Shown here: positions 7,646-14,751 of the stretch, in pieces
Layout of the letters: each line of letters starts with the position of its first letter
How positions within the stretch are numbered: the first letter of the stretch is position 1
NCBI GenBank assembly: GCA_964370375.1
Contig: CAYJIX010000045.1
Location: 1 to 19,924 of the forward strand
Source of the DNA: CAYJIX01 sp964370375
GTDB lineage: Bacteria > Desulfobacterota > Desulfovibrionia > Desulfovibrionales > Desulfovibrionaceae
Reading direction: 5' to 3'
DNA: 19,924 nt
Position numbers and translations under genes: made by a program
Notes under the pieces: generated by a model
The model's input: only the letters and a program-made list of their open reading frames with translations
What the model was told of the DNA's origin: nothing
The model's database searches: none

Positions 7646-8539
7646 TTATGCCCACTGTTTATCCATGCCAAAAGCCGGATAAAAACCTTCGGCAAACAAC
7701 TTTTCCGGACGCTTATCGGCATATAAAGCCCATACTGCATGGCCCGGATCGTCTGCAGTAAAATCTATGGGCGCGTTGGCGCGTACAAATTCCAAATCAT
7801 AAGGGCGTTTTAATTGCGCTGCCTTTTTCTGTAAAAAGCGGCTAAACTCAAGCCCAAAATTTTTCGCAGCCGTGCGTACACGCTCAGGCCCGCCTACAGG
7901 GTCAGCTTCAATGGCCATGATGGCAATATGGTAAAAGATTTTTACGCACATCATTGTAAAGCCGTCTTTCAAGCTTGGCTTAAACGGAATCCCTGCGCTG
8001 CTTTTGTCGTACCCTTTGTCAAATTCTGCAAAAGTTTCGCGCCGCTCAGCCTCGCTCAAATTTGACGGGCGCAAATAAACAGAAAAGCGACATAAAGCGT
8101 CGCCTTGGGTGATGGTTTGGGAAAGGTTGGTTTGAGTTTTGGGAGCGTAAGCGTCGAATTTGGCATGGTGAAATTCTTCGCAATAAATGCGCCCAAGGTA
8201 AAATCCGTCCATTTCACGCCAGATGTTGGCAATGGGGCAGACAAGGGTTTCAGAAATGCGCTCTTGGGGGTTTAAGCGCAACTGATTCCGCCGAAATCTG
8301 GGATCCCCTGGTAAATCGCCATATCCAAACAGATTTTCCATGTTTGGTTTAAGCCCTACGGACAAATGCTCTTTACGTTGTGCTTTGCCGCGGTCAATGC
8401 CAAAATTTTTAATGCCTTCACGCAATAACAATTCGCCATCCATACCTGTGCCATCGGTCACGGCTCTGGCTAAAAACAGATAGAGCATTCCCCAAGCATC
8501 TTGGTAATTTCCAGCTTGCAATTCTAGTTCGTGATCCAT
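7646..8539 (-). CDS. Probable L-2-amino-thiazoline-4-carboxylic acid hydrolase-family protein
   Basis: A soluble 297-aa protein with no signal peptide or membrane segment. The stretch IANIWREMDGFYLGRIYCEE, followed about 25 residues later by ITQGDALCRFSVYL, matches the pattern I associate with the ATC hydrolase family (PF14196). The late motif GD-x-x-C-x-F is the most telling part. Founding members open the thiazoline ring during L-cysteine synthesis from ATC, but many relatives of this fold have unknown substrates, so function here is open. The start ATG at 8537-8539 has GGAGGA eight bases upstream, and a perfect TTGACA lies at 8592-8597. It stands alone between the dpp operon and the decayed regulator, all on the minus strand up to here. 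The family call is from motif memory only. Confidence 0.5.
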   Translation of the reverse strand: MDHELELQAGNYQDAWGMLYLFLARAVTDGTGMDGELLLREGIKNFGIDRGKAQRKEHLSVGLKPNMENLFGYGDLPGDPRFRRNQLRLNPQERISETLVCPIANIWREMDGFYLGRIYCEEFHHAKFDAYAPKTQTNLSQTITQGDALCRFSVYLRPSNLSEAERRETFAEFDKGYDKSSAGIPFKPSLKDGFTMMCVKIFYHIAIMAIEADPVGGPERVRTAAKNFGLEFSRFLQKKAAQLKRPYDLEFVRANAPIDFTADDPGHAVWALYADKRPEKLFAEGFYPAFGMDKQWA

Positions 8540-8568
8540 AGATTATATCCTCCATATTGCCTTTATAA

Positions 8569-8597
8569 TTCTTATTAGAACCACAGCTCTTTGTCAA
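8569..8597 (-). promoter_or_regulatory. Candidate promoter of the 7646-8539 gene
   Basis: On the minus strand a consensus TTGACA (8592-8597) is followed after 17 bases by TAAGAA (8569-8574), a weak -10. The ribosome site GGAGGA (8548-8553) and the ATG follow. The strong -35 with a weak -10 might mean activator dependence; this is judged by eye. Confidence 0.4.
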
Positions 8598-8810
8598 CAC
8601 AAAACCCTTGCTAAACCATAGTTTTAACAATAATTTTTTTAAACTTTCAAAATGTCATGTTTTTTTAAAAAATGTATAATGTATTCTGTGCGTTTAGCAA
8701 AAGACAGGGTGTTTAAGCCAACACCTAGAGGATTGATGGTTCTTTGTAGCAAGATGCACGATGGGTTAATGTATAATACATCATGGTAAACATTATTTCT
8801 GTACACGACA
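8598..8810. other. Gene-free stretch with two TATAAT boxes and a hairpin
   Basis: No recognisable gene is present. AATGTATAAT occurs twice (8671-8680 and 8768-8777), each containing a perfect -10 hexamer. The second lies in the palindrome ATGTATAATACAT (8769-8781). A hairpin GGTGTT/AACACC (8708-8713 with 8720-8725) sits after the first. A 16-codon reading frame (8736-8786) with AGAGG just upstream could encode a tiny peptide, but nothing else supports it. Confidence 0.4.
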
Positions 8811-8811
8811 T

Positions 8812-8847
8812 TTGTAAAGTAGGTACCGCGAAGTTATATAGGTACCT
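8812..8847 (+). promoter_or_regulatory. Promoter with inverted-repeat operator upstream of the HxlR remnant
   Basis: TTGTAA (8812-8817), a 17-base spacer and TATATA (8835-8840) form a good promoter. A perfect inverted repeat AGGTACC (8821-8827) and GGTACCT (8841-8847), spaced by 13 bases, has one arm in the spacer and the other directly after the -10 box. This geometry is typical of repression by steric block. It lies directly in front of the decayed HxlR-type gene, so autoregulation is the simplest reading. Confidence 0.6.
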
Positions 8848-8860
8848 TTTTGAAACTAAG

Positions 8861-9170
8861 ATGGAATACTATATGAGCGAAGCTTTGCCTGCCGTCCTGA
8901 AAAGTACTTTTGCAACGCATCGGCAGTAAATGGAAAGTTATTATTCTTAGGGAAGTTCTGGAAGAAATCATGCGACTTAAGAAACGCAAAACCCATAAAA
9001 AACGTGAACTAAAAGGTGGTTATAACACAGCCACACGAAATAGAAGCACACGCTCGTGTGCCGCGCACTTTTTACACGCGGCATCCTGCGCAGGTGTACG
9101 TATAGTGCTATTTCATGGCAGCTCTTTGCAAATAATGAAACAATTCATAAAAATACAGAGTATAAAATGA
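8861..9170 (+). pseudogene. Decayed HxlR-family winged-helix regulator
   Basis: Fragments of one HxlR-type repressor lie in order across several frames. The N-terminal part SEALPAVLKSTF (from 8873) is followed, one frame over, by LQRIGSKWKVIILREVLEE (from 8910), matching the family hallmark IGGKWKxxILxxL. The next frame (from 8971) gives CDLRNAKPI, a stop at 9010, then KVVITQ and EIEAHARVPRTFYTRHP, matching the family's LTxxLrxLExdGLVxRxxYxxxPP. A further stop at about 9106 is followed, in the second frame, by HGSSLQIMKQFIK, matching the usual C-terminal tail. About 103 codons remain, near the normal family size. At least two frame changes and two internal stops make it non-functional. HxlR proteins usually sense redox or toxic aldehydes or quinones and control a neighbouring gene. 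Confidence 0.75.
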
Positions 9171-9177
9171 AAAGTAT

Positions 9178-9207
9178 AAATTGAATTGACGTGAGCTTCA
9201 ATTTTTT
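9178..9207 (+). terminator. Terminator of the HxlR remnant
   Basis: AAATTGAA (9178-9185) pairs with TTCAATTT (9197-9204) and a U tract runs to 9207, eight bases after the last stop of the remnant (9168-9170). The stem is A/U-rich, so termination would be modest. Its position supports the 3' border of the old gene. Confidence 0.5.
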
Positions 9208-9581
9208 CTATGTTGTGTTTACAAAAGGTGAGAAAGAAAAGACCCACTACCCTCGTCACAAGCACCAGCGTGAAACCTTATCTTTTCTTCGAACATCTGA
9301 CACATTGATTACAGGTTCATGGCTTGGTCACCTTTTCAAACCAGTATTTTATGAGCAAGCTTTCGATAAAAAACGCTCGTATTTTTTAAATACGTACGCT
9401 TTTTCTATACGGTCACAAGCTTTGAGCATGTTTTTAGCCACTCGCTTATGGCGTTTTATTATTTGCTATGTAAGGGCCTTGGCCTTTATGCATACGGTTA
9501 TTTGGTATAAACCCCAGATATTTTGCCCTGCAAAATACAAAAAACACTTGCAGGACACGCAAACAAAGAGGAGGACGGTTT
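9208..9581 (+). promoter_or_regulatory. Upstream region and leader of gltS with two alternative hairpins
   Basis: No gene is supported here. An extended -10 element, TGGTATAAA (9502-9510), is the best promoter guess for gltS. Directly after it, TATTTTGC/GCAAAATA (9519-9526 with 9530-9537) can form one hairpin, while CCTGCAA/TTGCAGG (9527-9533 with 9548-9554) can form another. Both need the bases around 9530-9533, so they exclude each other. Neither has a U tract. The ribosome site GAGGAGGA follows at about 9569-9576. A CGTATTT/AAATACG hairpin lies further up (9378-9394). Confidence 0.4.
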
Positions 9582-10832
9582 ATGGAGTTTAACGTTGTTG
9601 ATCAAATGATGATCATCAAAGTCAATGCTATCATGACCTTGGCAATGGCGGCAGTATTACTGCTTATCGGTTACTTTATCAAAGATAGAGTCGGCTTTTT
9701 AACAAAATACTGTATCCCCGCACCTGTTGTGGGCGGCTTTTTGTTCATGTTTGTCACCTATATGGGGCACATTAGCGGATCCTTCAGCTTCCAGTTTGAC
9801 GGCTATTTTCAAAACCCGTTCATGCTGGCATTTTTTACCTGCATAGGCCTTGGAGCTAGCTTTAGCTTGCTGAAAAAAGGCGGCATCTTGCTGGTAGTTT
9901 ACTGGCTTATTGCAGGTATCATTTCCATTTTCCAAAACGCTGTGGGCGTTGGCATGGGCAGTATCCTTGGCCTTGACGCGCCTTACGCGCTCCTTTCCAG
10001 TGCCATTTCCATGATCGGTGGGCACGGGGCCGCTCTTTCTTATGGCGGCACATTTACAGATATGGGCTACGAACAAGGCAGGCTTATCGGCGCTGCTGCC
10101 GCCACCTTTGGCCTTCTTTCCGCTGTTATCATCGGTGGACCCTTGGGCAACCGCCTTATTGTAAAAAACAACCTAAAACCAGATTCTGACGAGCTTGCCA
10201 GCGAAATGAGCTCTGATGTCATGAACGTCAACAAAGGCAGCGGAGAAAAACTTTCAAGCCTTGATATCATGAAAAACATCACAGTCATCCTTGTCTGTAT
10301 GTCTGTTGGTAGCATCATTTCAGGTTGGGTCGGTTCCCTCATCGGCATGGGCTTCCCAAGCTATGTGGGCGCAATGTTCGTTGCTGTTGTTATCCGTAAC
10401 GCCAACGAAGCCTTCAAATTTTACCGCTTTGATTATCCGCTCGTGGATCATGTGGGCGAAGTCACCTTGTCGCTCTACCTGTCCATGGCCTTCATGACCC
10501 TTAAACTGTGGGAACTTGCAGGACTTATCACCAGCGTGGTTATCGTTGTGATGTGCCAAGTTCTGCTTATTGCTTTTCTTGCCTACTTTGTGGTCTTCCG
10601 CATCCTTGGCAAAAACTATGACGCCGCTGTCATGTGCGCCGGCCTTTGCGGTCACGGCCTTGGTGCCACGCCGTCAGCCATCGTGAACATGACCGCAGTA
10701 ACCGAACGCCACGGCATGTCGCACCGCGCCTTTATGGTGGTGCCCATTGTGGGTTCGTTCCTTGTGGATATCATCTATCAGCCGCAAACCATCTGGTTTA
10801 TCAAAACCTTTGTCAAAGGGTTTACCGGCTAA
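9582..10832 (+). CDS. gltS: Sodium/glutamate symporter, GltS (ESS family)
   Basis: A 416-aa inner-membrane carrier with about ten or more hydrophobic segments that imports glutamate with Na+. Family landmarks are the first re-entrant loop motif SMIGGHGAALSYG (143-155), the helix SLYLSMAFMTLKLWELAG (297-314) and the second half GHGLGATPSAIVNMTA (357-372). The length is near the usual 400 aa. The canonical GGHGTA reads GGHGAA here, a mild change. The ATG at 9582 has GAGGAGGA at ideal distance. A terminator follows, so it is probably monocistronic, with its own leader. Na+ export by the decarboxylase encoded downstream could supply its driving gradient; that link is inference. Confidence 0.93.
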   Translation: MEFNVVDQMMIIKVNAIMTLAMAAVLLLIGYFIKDRVGFLTKYCIPAPVVGGFLFMFVTYMGHISGSFSFQFDGYFQNPFMLAFFTCIGLGASFSLLKKGGILLVVYWLIAGIISIFQNAVGVGMGSILGLDAPYALLSSAISMIGGHGAALSYGGTFTDMGYEQGRLIGAAAATFGLLSAVIIGGPLGNRLIVKNNLKPDSDELASEMSSDVMNVNKGSGEKLSSLDIMKNITVILVCMSVGSIISGWVGSLIGMGFPSYVGAMFVAVVIRNANEAFKFYRFDYPLVDHVGEVTLSLYLSMAFMTLKLWELAGLITSVVIVVMCQVLLIAFLAYFVVFRILGKNYDAAVMCAGLCGHGLGATPSAIVNMTAVTERHGMSHRAFMVVPIVGSFLVDIIYQPQTIWFIKTFVKGFTG

Positions 10833-10842
10833 GCAAGTATGC

Positions 10843-10882
10843 ACGTGTGTTATACCAATAGCTTTGGCATAACACACGTTTT
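10843..10882 (+). terminator. Terminator after gltS
   Basis: ACGTGTGTTAT (10843-10853) pairs with ATAACACACGT (10869-10879). After one mismatch, CCAA pairs with TTGG around a short loop, and a four-T run follows. The stem is long, the U tract short. Confidence 0.7.
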
Positions 10883-10962
10883 GCTGTTTATTGTCATGCG
10901 TTGTGCACAAGCTTTTATCGGTTTGTGCGCAACGCAGTGTTCTTATACCTAGTATATCCCTC

Positions 10963-10991
10963 TTGCATTGTGCTTTCATCGTGCATATACT
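10963..10991 (+). promoter_or_regulatory. Promoter of the HutD-family gene
   Basis: TTGCAT (10963-10968), exactly 17 bases, and TATACT (10986-10991) make a good sigma-70-like promoter 26 bases before the ATG at 11017. The leader would be short, with AGGCAGG as the ribosome site. Confidence 0.6.
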
Positions 10992-11016
10992 TTAGTTATA
11001 ACAAGGCAGGCACACC

Positions 11017-11637
11017 ATGTCAGAACAACAAATTCAAATCCTTACAGAACAAGAATACATCGTAAGCCAATGGTCTGGCGGCAGCACCACGCAAATAGCC
11101 ATTGCCCCTGACAAGGCGCAGTACGCGGACAGGGACTTTTTGTGGCGCACCAGCTCAGCTACGGTGGATTTGCCCGAATCCGACTTTACCCCCCTGCCCG
11201 ATTACATGCGTTATATTTCGGTACTTAAAGGTGGTATGGAGCTTACCCACGAACAGCAACAGCCCACCCAGCTAACCCCTTATGATGTGCACTATTTTGA
11301 CGGCGAAGTAGCCACACGTTCTGTGGGAAAATGCGTTGATTTTAACCTCATGCTGCGCAAAGGCCAATGCGAAGGCAGCCTGAAAGCCCTTTATATGGCC
11401 ACCTCTGAAAGCATCACCTTCCGCACCCAAGATATCACCACAAAAAACCCTGCCGCCCATAGCCTTGTACTTTATTGTGCAGAAGGCAACGGCACTATCA
11501 CTTTAGCTGACAAAACCCTGCAACTTGCCGCAGGGCAATCATTATATATCAAGCAGGTTCAAGACCTTGACGCCACCCTTGCCTGCACAGGTCCAAGCGG
11601 ATTTATGCTTGCCAAAATTGTTGAGTTTACACAATAA
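11017..11637 (+). CDS. HutD/Ves family cupin-like protein
   Basis: A 206-aa soluble protein. WSGGSTTQIAIAP near residue 19, FLWRTSSATVDLPESDFTPLPDY (about 41-63), then VHYFDGE and DFNLMLRKG (about 108-116) are the characteristic blocks of the HutD/Ves family (PF05962), a bicupin fold. HutD is often encoded with histidine-utilisation genes, where histidine is degraded to glutamate, and it has been proposed to limit hut activity. No hut gene is seen in this window. It follows gltS by 184 bases, with its own promoter, so the association with glutamate transport is by neighbourhood only. No signal peptide or metal-binding cupin histidine set is evident. The biochemical activity of the family is not settled. 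Confidence 0.8.
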   Translation: MSEQQIQILTEQEYIVSQWSGGSTTQIAIAPDKAQYADRDFLWRTSSATVDLPESDFTPLPDYMRYISVLKGGMELTHEQQQPTQLTPYDVHYFDGEVATRSVGKCVDFNLMLRKGQCEGSLKALYMATSESITFRTQDITTKNPAAHSLVLYCAEGNGTITLADKTLQLAAGQSLYIKQVQDLDATLACTGPSGFMLAKIVEFTQ

Positions 11638-11733
11638 TTCAAGCACATTAAATCCTTACACCTAAAAAAGGCATTTTTGTTTTTCAATGCTCCAACGATC
11701 CCTTGAACGTGACAACGTACAAAGCCTTTTATC

Positions 11734-12567
11734 ATGTCAAACACCATTTGCGCAGAGCCCCCTTTAAAAAGCGCGCAATGCGCTGAAAAGCCTGTTTTTT
11801 GTGGCGCAAGCCCTATTCGTTTGGAAAACATACCGCCACACATACCGCTGTTGTTCATGCCAGATGTTACCTCAACCAACACGTGGCTTGAGGCTAGGTG
11901 GCGCGAACTTCCCCCCTTTACAACGCTCTATTGCAACACGCAAAGTGCAGGAAAAGGCCGCCTTGACAGGCCATGGCTTTCAGACAGCACGAGCAATTTG
12001 TACGTATCCATATTGTTCAAGCCTGTGGATTCGCCATTTCCCAGCGTCAACATGACCCAATTTGCAAGCATTGCCCTGTGCCAAACCATGGCTTTGTGGG
12101 GTATTTCTGCTCAGATCAAATGGCCCAATGACGTTTTGATCGACGGCACAAAAGTAGCCGGTATTTTGTCGCGCCTAGTGGTTGACGAAGGCATGCCCAA
12201 AGCCTTGATCCTTGGCATAGGTGTAAATATTAGGGCTGAACAATCGTTTTTAGAGCGCGTGCAAAACCTTGGAAAATCAGCAACTTCACTACACTTGCAT
12301 GCAAACAAACCCATCACACGTGAAGGCTTTTTAGCCTCTTTTTTAACCCTTTTTATGGAGCAATACCCAAACTTTGTGCAGCAGGGCTTTGCAACGCTTC
12401 GCAGCAGCTACCTTGACCTTGCAACACACTGTAATCAAAGGGTAACCATAGACCATTCAGGCTCACGGTTGACTGGAATCATCAAAACAGTTACAAATGA
12501 AGGCGCTTTAATTGTTGAAGATGCCATGGGCATTCAACACATTATTACCGTTGGAGAGATCTCATGA
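11734..12567 (+). CDS. birA: Biotin--[biotin carboxyl-carrier protein] ligase
   Basis: A 277-aa enzyme that attaches biotin to the lysine of biotin-dependent carboxylases and decarboxylases through biotinyl-AMP. Motifs are DVTSTNTWLEARW, the adenylate loop SAGKGRLDRPW (usual form GRGRxGRxW, so altered at the second and fifth positions), KWPNDVLIDGTKVAGIL, and a C-terminal SH3-like domain with GALIVEDAMG. The N-terminal DNA-binding domain of E. coli BirA is missing, so this is a mono-functional ligase. No convincing ribosome site precedes the ATG at 11734; the next in-frame ATG (11857) would cut into the catalytic domain. Its stop overlaps the oadG start by four bases, tying it to the biotin-dependent decarboxylase it probably serves. 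Confidence 0.92.
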   Translation: MSNTICAEPPLKSAQCAEKPVFCGASPIRLENIPPHIPLLFMPDVTSTNTWLEARWRELPPFTTLYCNTQSAGKGRLDRPWLSDSTSNLYVSILFKPVDSPFPSVNMTQFASIALCQTMALWGISAQIKWPNDVLIDGTKVAGILSRLVVDEGMPKALILGIGVNIRAEQSFLERVQNLGKSATSLHLHANKPITREGFLASFLTLFMEQYPNFVQQGFATLRSSYLDLATHCNQRVTIDHSGSRLTGIIKTVTNEGALIVEDAMGIQHIITVGEIS

Positions 12568-12812
12568 ATCCTGCTATGCAATTGGGAGAAGGCTTTATTG
12601 TCATGGTTATTGGCATGTCGGCTGTGTTTATTTTTTTAAGCCTTCTTGTCGTTTCGCTCAATGTGATGGGGCGCGTGGTTGCTAAACTCAACGAACTGTA
12701 TCCGGAACCTGAGGAAGAAACCACTCAAGCTACCCCAAGGCCAAACGCGTCTGCCGCGCACGAGGCTGAACAAATTGCTGTTGCCCTCGCTGTGCTTGCT
12801 GCACGGCGATAA
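12564..12812 (+). CDS. oadG: Decarboxylase gamma chain, OadG family
   Basis: An 82-aa single-pass membrane protein. Residues 8-35 form one hydrophobic helix. A charged linker (LNELYPEPEEETTQ) and a proline/alanine region follow, and the end EAEQIAVALAVLAARR matches the C-terminal signature of OadG, which in known pumps contacts the alpha subunit and anchors it to the beta subunit. The start ATGA overlaps the birA stop, so translation is coupled. A perfect 8-bp hairpin follows the stop, then the alpha gene after 84 bases. Order gamma-alpha-beta matches other Na+-pump decarboxylases. Confidence 0.88.
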   Translation: MNPAMQLGEGFIVMVIGMSAVFIFLSLLVVSLNVMGRVVAKLNELYPEPEEETTQATPRPNASAAHEAEQIAVALAVLAARR

Positions 12813-12813
12813 A

Positions 12814-12833
12814 TAAACGTTGAACAACGTTTA
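12814..12833 (+). other. Small perfect hairpin between oadG and oadA
   Basis: TAAACGTT (12814-12821), a GAAC loop, and AACGTTTA (12826-12833) form a perfect 8-bp stem just after the oadG stop. No U tract follows, so it is more likely an RNA-stability or processing element, or a palindromic protein site, than a terminator. Confidence 0.5.
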
Positions 12834-12896
12834 ATCCTTATCGCAACAAAACAAGGTATCCTTTTTACGAAGTACCCGAACACAAAGGAAAATCGC

Positions 12897-14690
12897 ATGA
12901 AAAAGAAACGTATCAACGTCATGGATACGTCGTTTCGAGACGGGTTCCAATCCTGCATTGGGGCCAGAGTTATTACCAAAGACTACCTTCCGGCCATCGA
13001 AGCTGCCAAAGCAGCAGGCATCACCCATTTTGAAACAGCAGGCGGAGCCTTGTTTCAATCCATGGCCTTTTATAATAACGAAAACCCCTTCGACAACATG
13101 GACACTGTGCGCGCCACAGTGGGGCCTGATATCAATTTGCAGTCCTTGGCCCGTGGGGTGAATGTTGTGGGCCTTGTCTCACAATCATCTGATATTATTG
13201 ACTTGCACGCGCGCATGTTTGCCAAGCACGGGGTCACCACCGTGCGCAACTTTGACGCGCTCAACGATGTGGAAAACCTCATCTATTCCGGCAATTGCAT
13301 CAAAAACGCAGGCCTGCGTCATGAAGTGACCGTCACCATGATGGAATTGCCCCCCGGCTGCACGGGCGCGCACACGCCTGAATTTTACATGCAAACCCTG
13401 CGCAACATTTTGGACAGCGGTGTTCCTTTTGATTCTGTAGCGTTTAAGGACGCGTCCGGAACATCCTCACCCAACAAGGTGTATGAAACCATAAAAGCTG
13501 CACGCGCCATGCTAGGTGACGATGTGCCCATTCGCTTTCATTCGCACGAAACAGCAGGCGTGAGCATCCTTGCGTATAAAGCAGCCCTTGATGGTGGTGC
13601 TGATGGGATTGACATGGCCATGGCACCTTTATCAGGCGGCACCTGTCAGCCTGACCATATCACCATGTGGCACGCTTTAAAGGGCATGCCCTATGACCTT
13701 GGCTATGACATTGACAAACTTTTAGAAGCAGAAAACGTGCTCAAAGATTGCCTAAGCAGCTATTTCATGCCCCCTGAAGCCACCATGGTGAACCCTGAAA
13801 TCGTGTTTTCACCCTTGCCGGGCGGAGCCTTAACCGCCAACACGCAAATGATGCGCGATAACGGCGTATTGGATAAATACCCACAAGTTGTCACCGCCAT
13901 GCGTGAAGTGGTGGAAAAAGGCGGCTTTGGAACATCTGTCACACCTGTTTCGCAATTTTATTTCCAACAAGCGTTCAACAACGTCATGTTTGGGCCGTGG
14001 GAAAAAATGGCCGACGGCTACGGAAAAATGGTGCTTGGCTATTTTGGCAAAACCCCTTGCCCGCCTGACCCTGAAATCGTGCGCATTGCCGCAGAACAAC
14101 TTGGCAAAGAGCCCACCACAAGAAACCCAAGAGAAATCAACGACGAAAATCCAAACCTTGGCATTGCGGCAGCCACCAAAGCCCTGCAAGAAGCAAACCT
14201 GCCTGTCAACGATGAAAACATCATGATTGCGGCAACCTGCGAAAGCAAAGGCATTTTGTTCCTTCAAGGCAAAGCCCAGCTTATGGTGCGTAAAATCGAT
14301 CCAAAAGCGCAAGAGCAAAGCCAAGCTGCTTCCTCAAACAACAGTTATGTTGTGCAGGTGGATAACAAACGCTTTGTGGTTAAAGTTGACGGCGATACCG
14401 CCACAGTCAACGGGCGTCAATACGGTGTTTCTGTCAAAGAACACGACCAAGCAGAAAGCAGCGCAAGCGCAACTACTGCCACAGAAGTTAAAGCCGCCCT
14501 GCCCGGCAATGTGCTTAAGGTCTTTGTGGCACCTGGTGACAGCGTAGCTGAAGGTGACAAGCTTTTTGTTCTTGAAGCCATGAAAATGGAAACCGATGTC
14601 AAAGCACCTGTGGGCGGCACCATTGACGCTGTGAATGTGCAAGTCGGAAACCAAATACAATCAGGGCAAGTGCTTGCCACCATAGCCTAA
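12897..14690 (+). CDS. oadA: Biotin-containing carboxyltransferase subunit of a Na+-pump 2-oxo-acid decarboxylase (OadA/PycB type)
   Basis: This 597-aa subunit moves CO2 from a 2-oxo acid, classically oxaloacetate, to biotin. The TIM-barrel carboxyltransferase has FRDGFQS with D15, AFKD with K184 and HSHETAG with H215 and H217, which together keep the four metal ligands. The conserved carboxylase/OadA domain follows (about 280-465), then a linker, then the biotinyl domain with EAMKMET and biotin lysine K563. Compared with standard OadA, LRDAHQS is FRDGFQS, CWGGATFD is TAGGALFQ, and HCHATTG is HSHETAG. This divergent subfamily is often annotated pyruvate carboxylase subunit B, so the substrate is not certain. 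Start ATG 12897 has AAAGGAA six bases upstream. It is followed by an inverted-repeat element, not directly by oadB. Confidence 0.88.
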   Translation: MKKKRINVMDTSFRDGFQSCIGARVITKDYLPAIEAAKAAGITHFETAGGALFQSMAFYNNENPFDNMDTVRATVGPDINLQSLARGVNVVGLVSQSSDIIDLHARMFAKHGVTTVRNFDALNDVENLIYSGNCIKNAGLRHEVTVTMMELPPGCTGAHTPEFYMQTLRNILDSGVPFDSVAFKDASGTSSPNKVYETIKAARAMLGDDVPIRFHSHETAGVSILAYKAALDGGADGIDMAMAPLSGGTCQPDHITMWHALKGMPYDLGYDIDKLLEAENVLKDCLSSYFMPPEATMVNPEIVFSPLPGGALTANTQMMRDNGVLDKYPQVVTAMREVVEKGGFGTSVTPVSQFYFQQAFNNVMFGPWEKMADGYGKMVLGYFGKTPCPPDPEIVRIAAEQLGKEPTTRNPREINDENPNLGIAAATKALQEANLPVNDENIMIAATCESKGILFLQGKAQLMVRKIDPKAQEQSQAASSNNSYVVQVDNKRFVVKVDGDTATVNGRQYGVSVKEHDQAESSASATTATEVKAALPGNVLKVFVAPGDSVAEGDKLFVLEAMKMETDVKAPVGGTIDAVNVQVGNQIQSGQVLATIA

Positions 14691-14751
14691 CAGCTTGTTG
14701 CAAAAGTCAAAACAGAGAACATTTGCAAGATATTCAATTTATCATTTTTTA

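Noticed and set aside
8736..8786. 16-codon frame with a ribosome-like site, possible leader peptide
   Set aside because: Too short to support; no run of regulatory codons and no attenuator hairpin after it, so mentioned only in the regional entry.
8598..9581. Novel system hidden in the 1-kb gene-free stretch
   Set aside because: Frame-by-frame reading explains 8861-9170 as a decayed HxlR gene, and nothing else there has coding or structured-RNA support beyond small hairpins.
9191..9592. 133-aa frame upstream of gltS
   Set aside because: It begins inside the remnant's terminator, overlaps the gltS start, has no ribosome site and resembles no family; the region fits a leader better.
13830..14324. 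164-aa minus-strand frame
   Set aside because: Antisense shadow of oadA, with no motif of its own.
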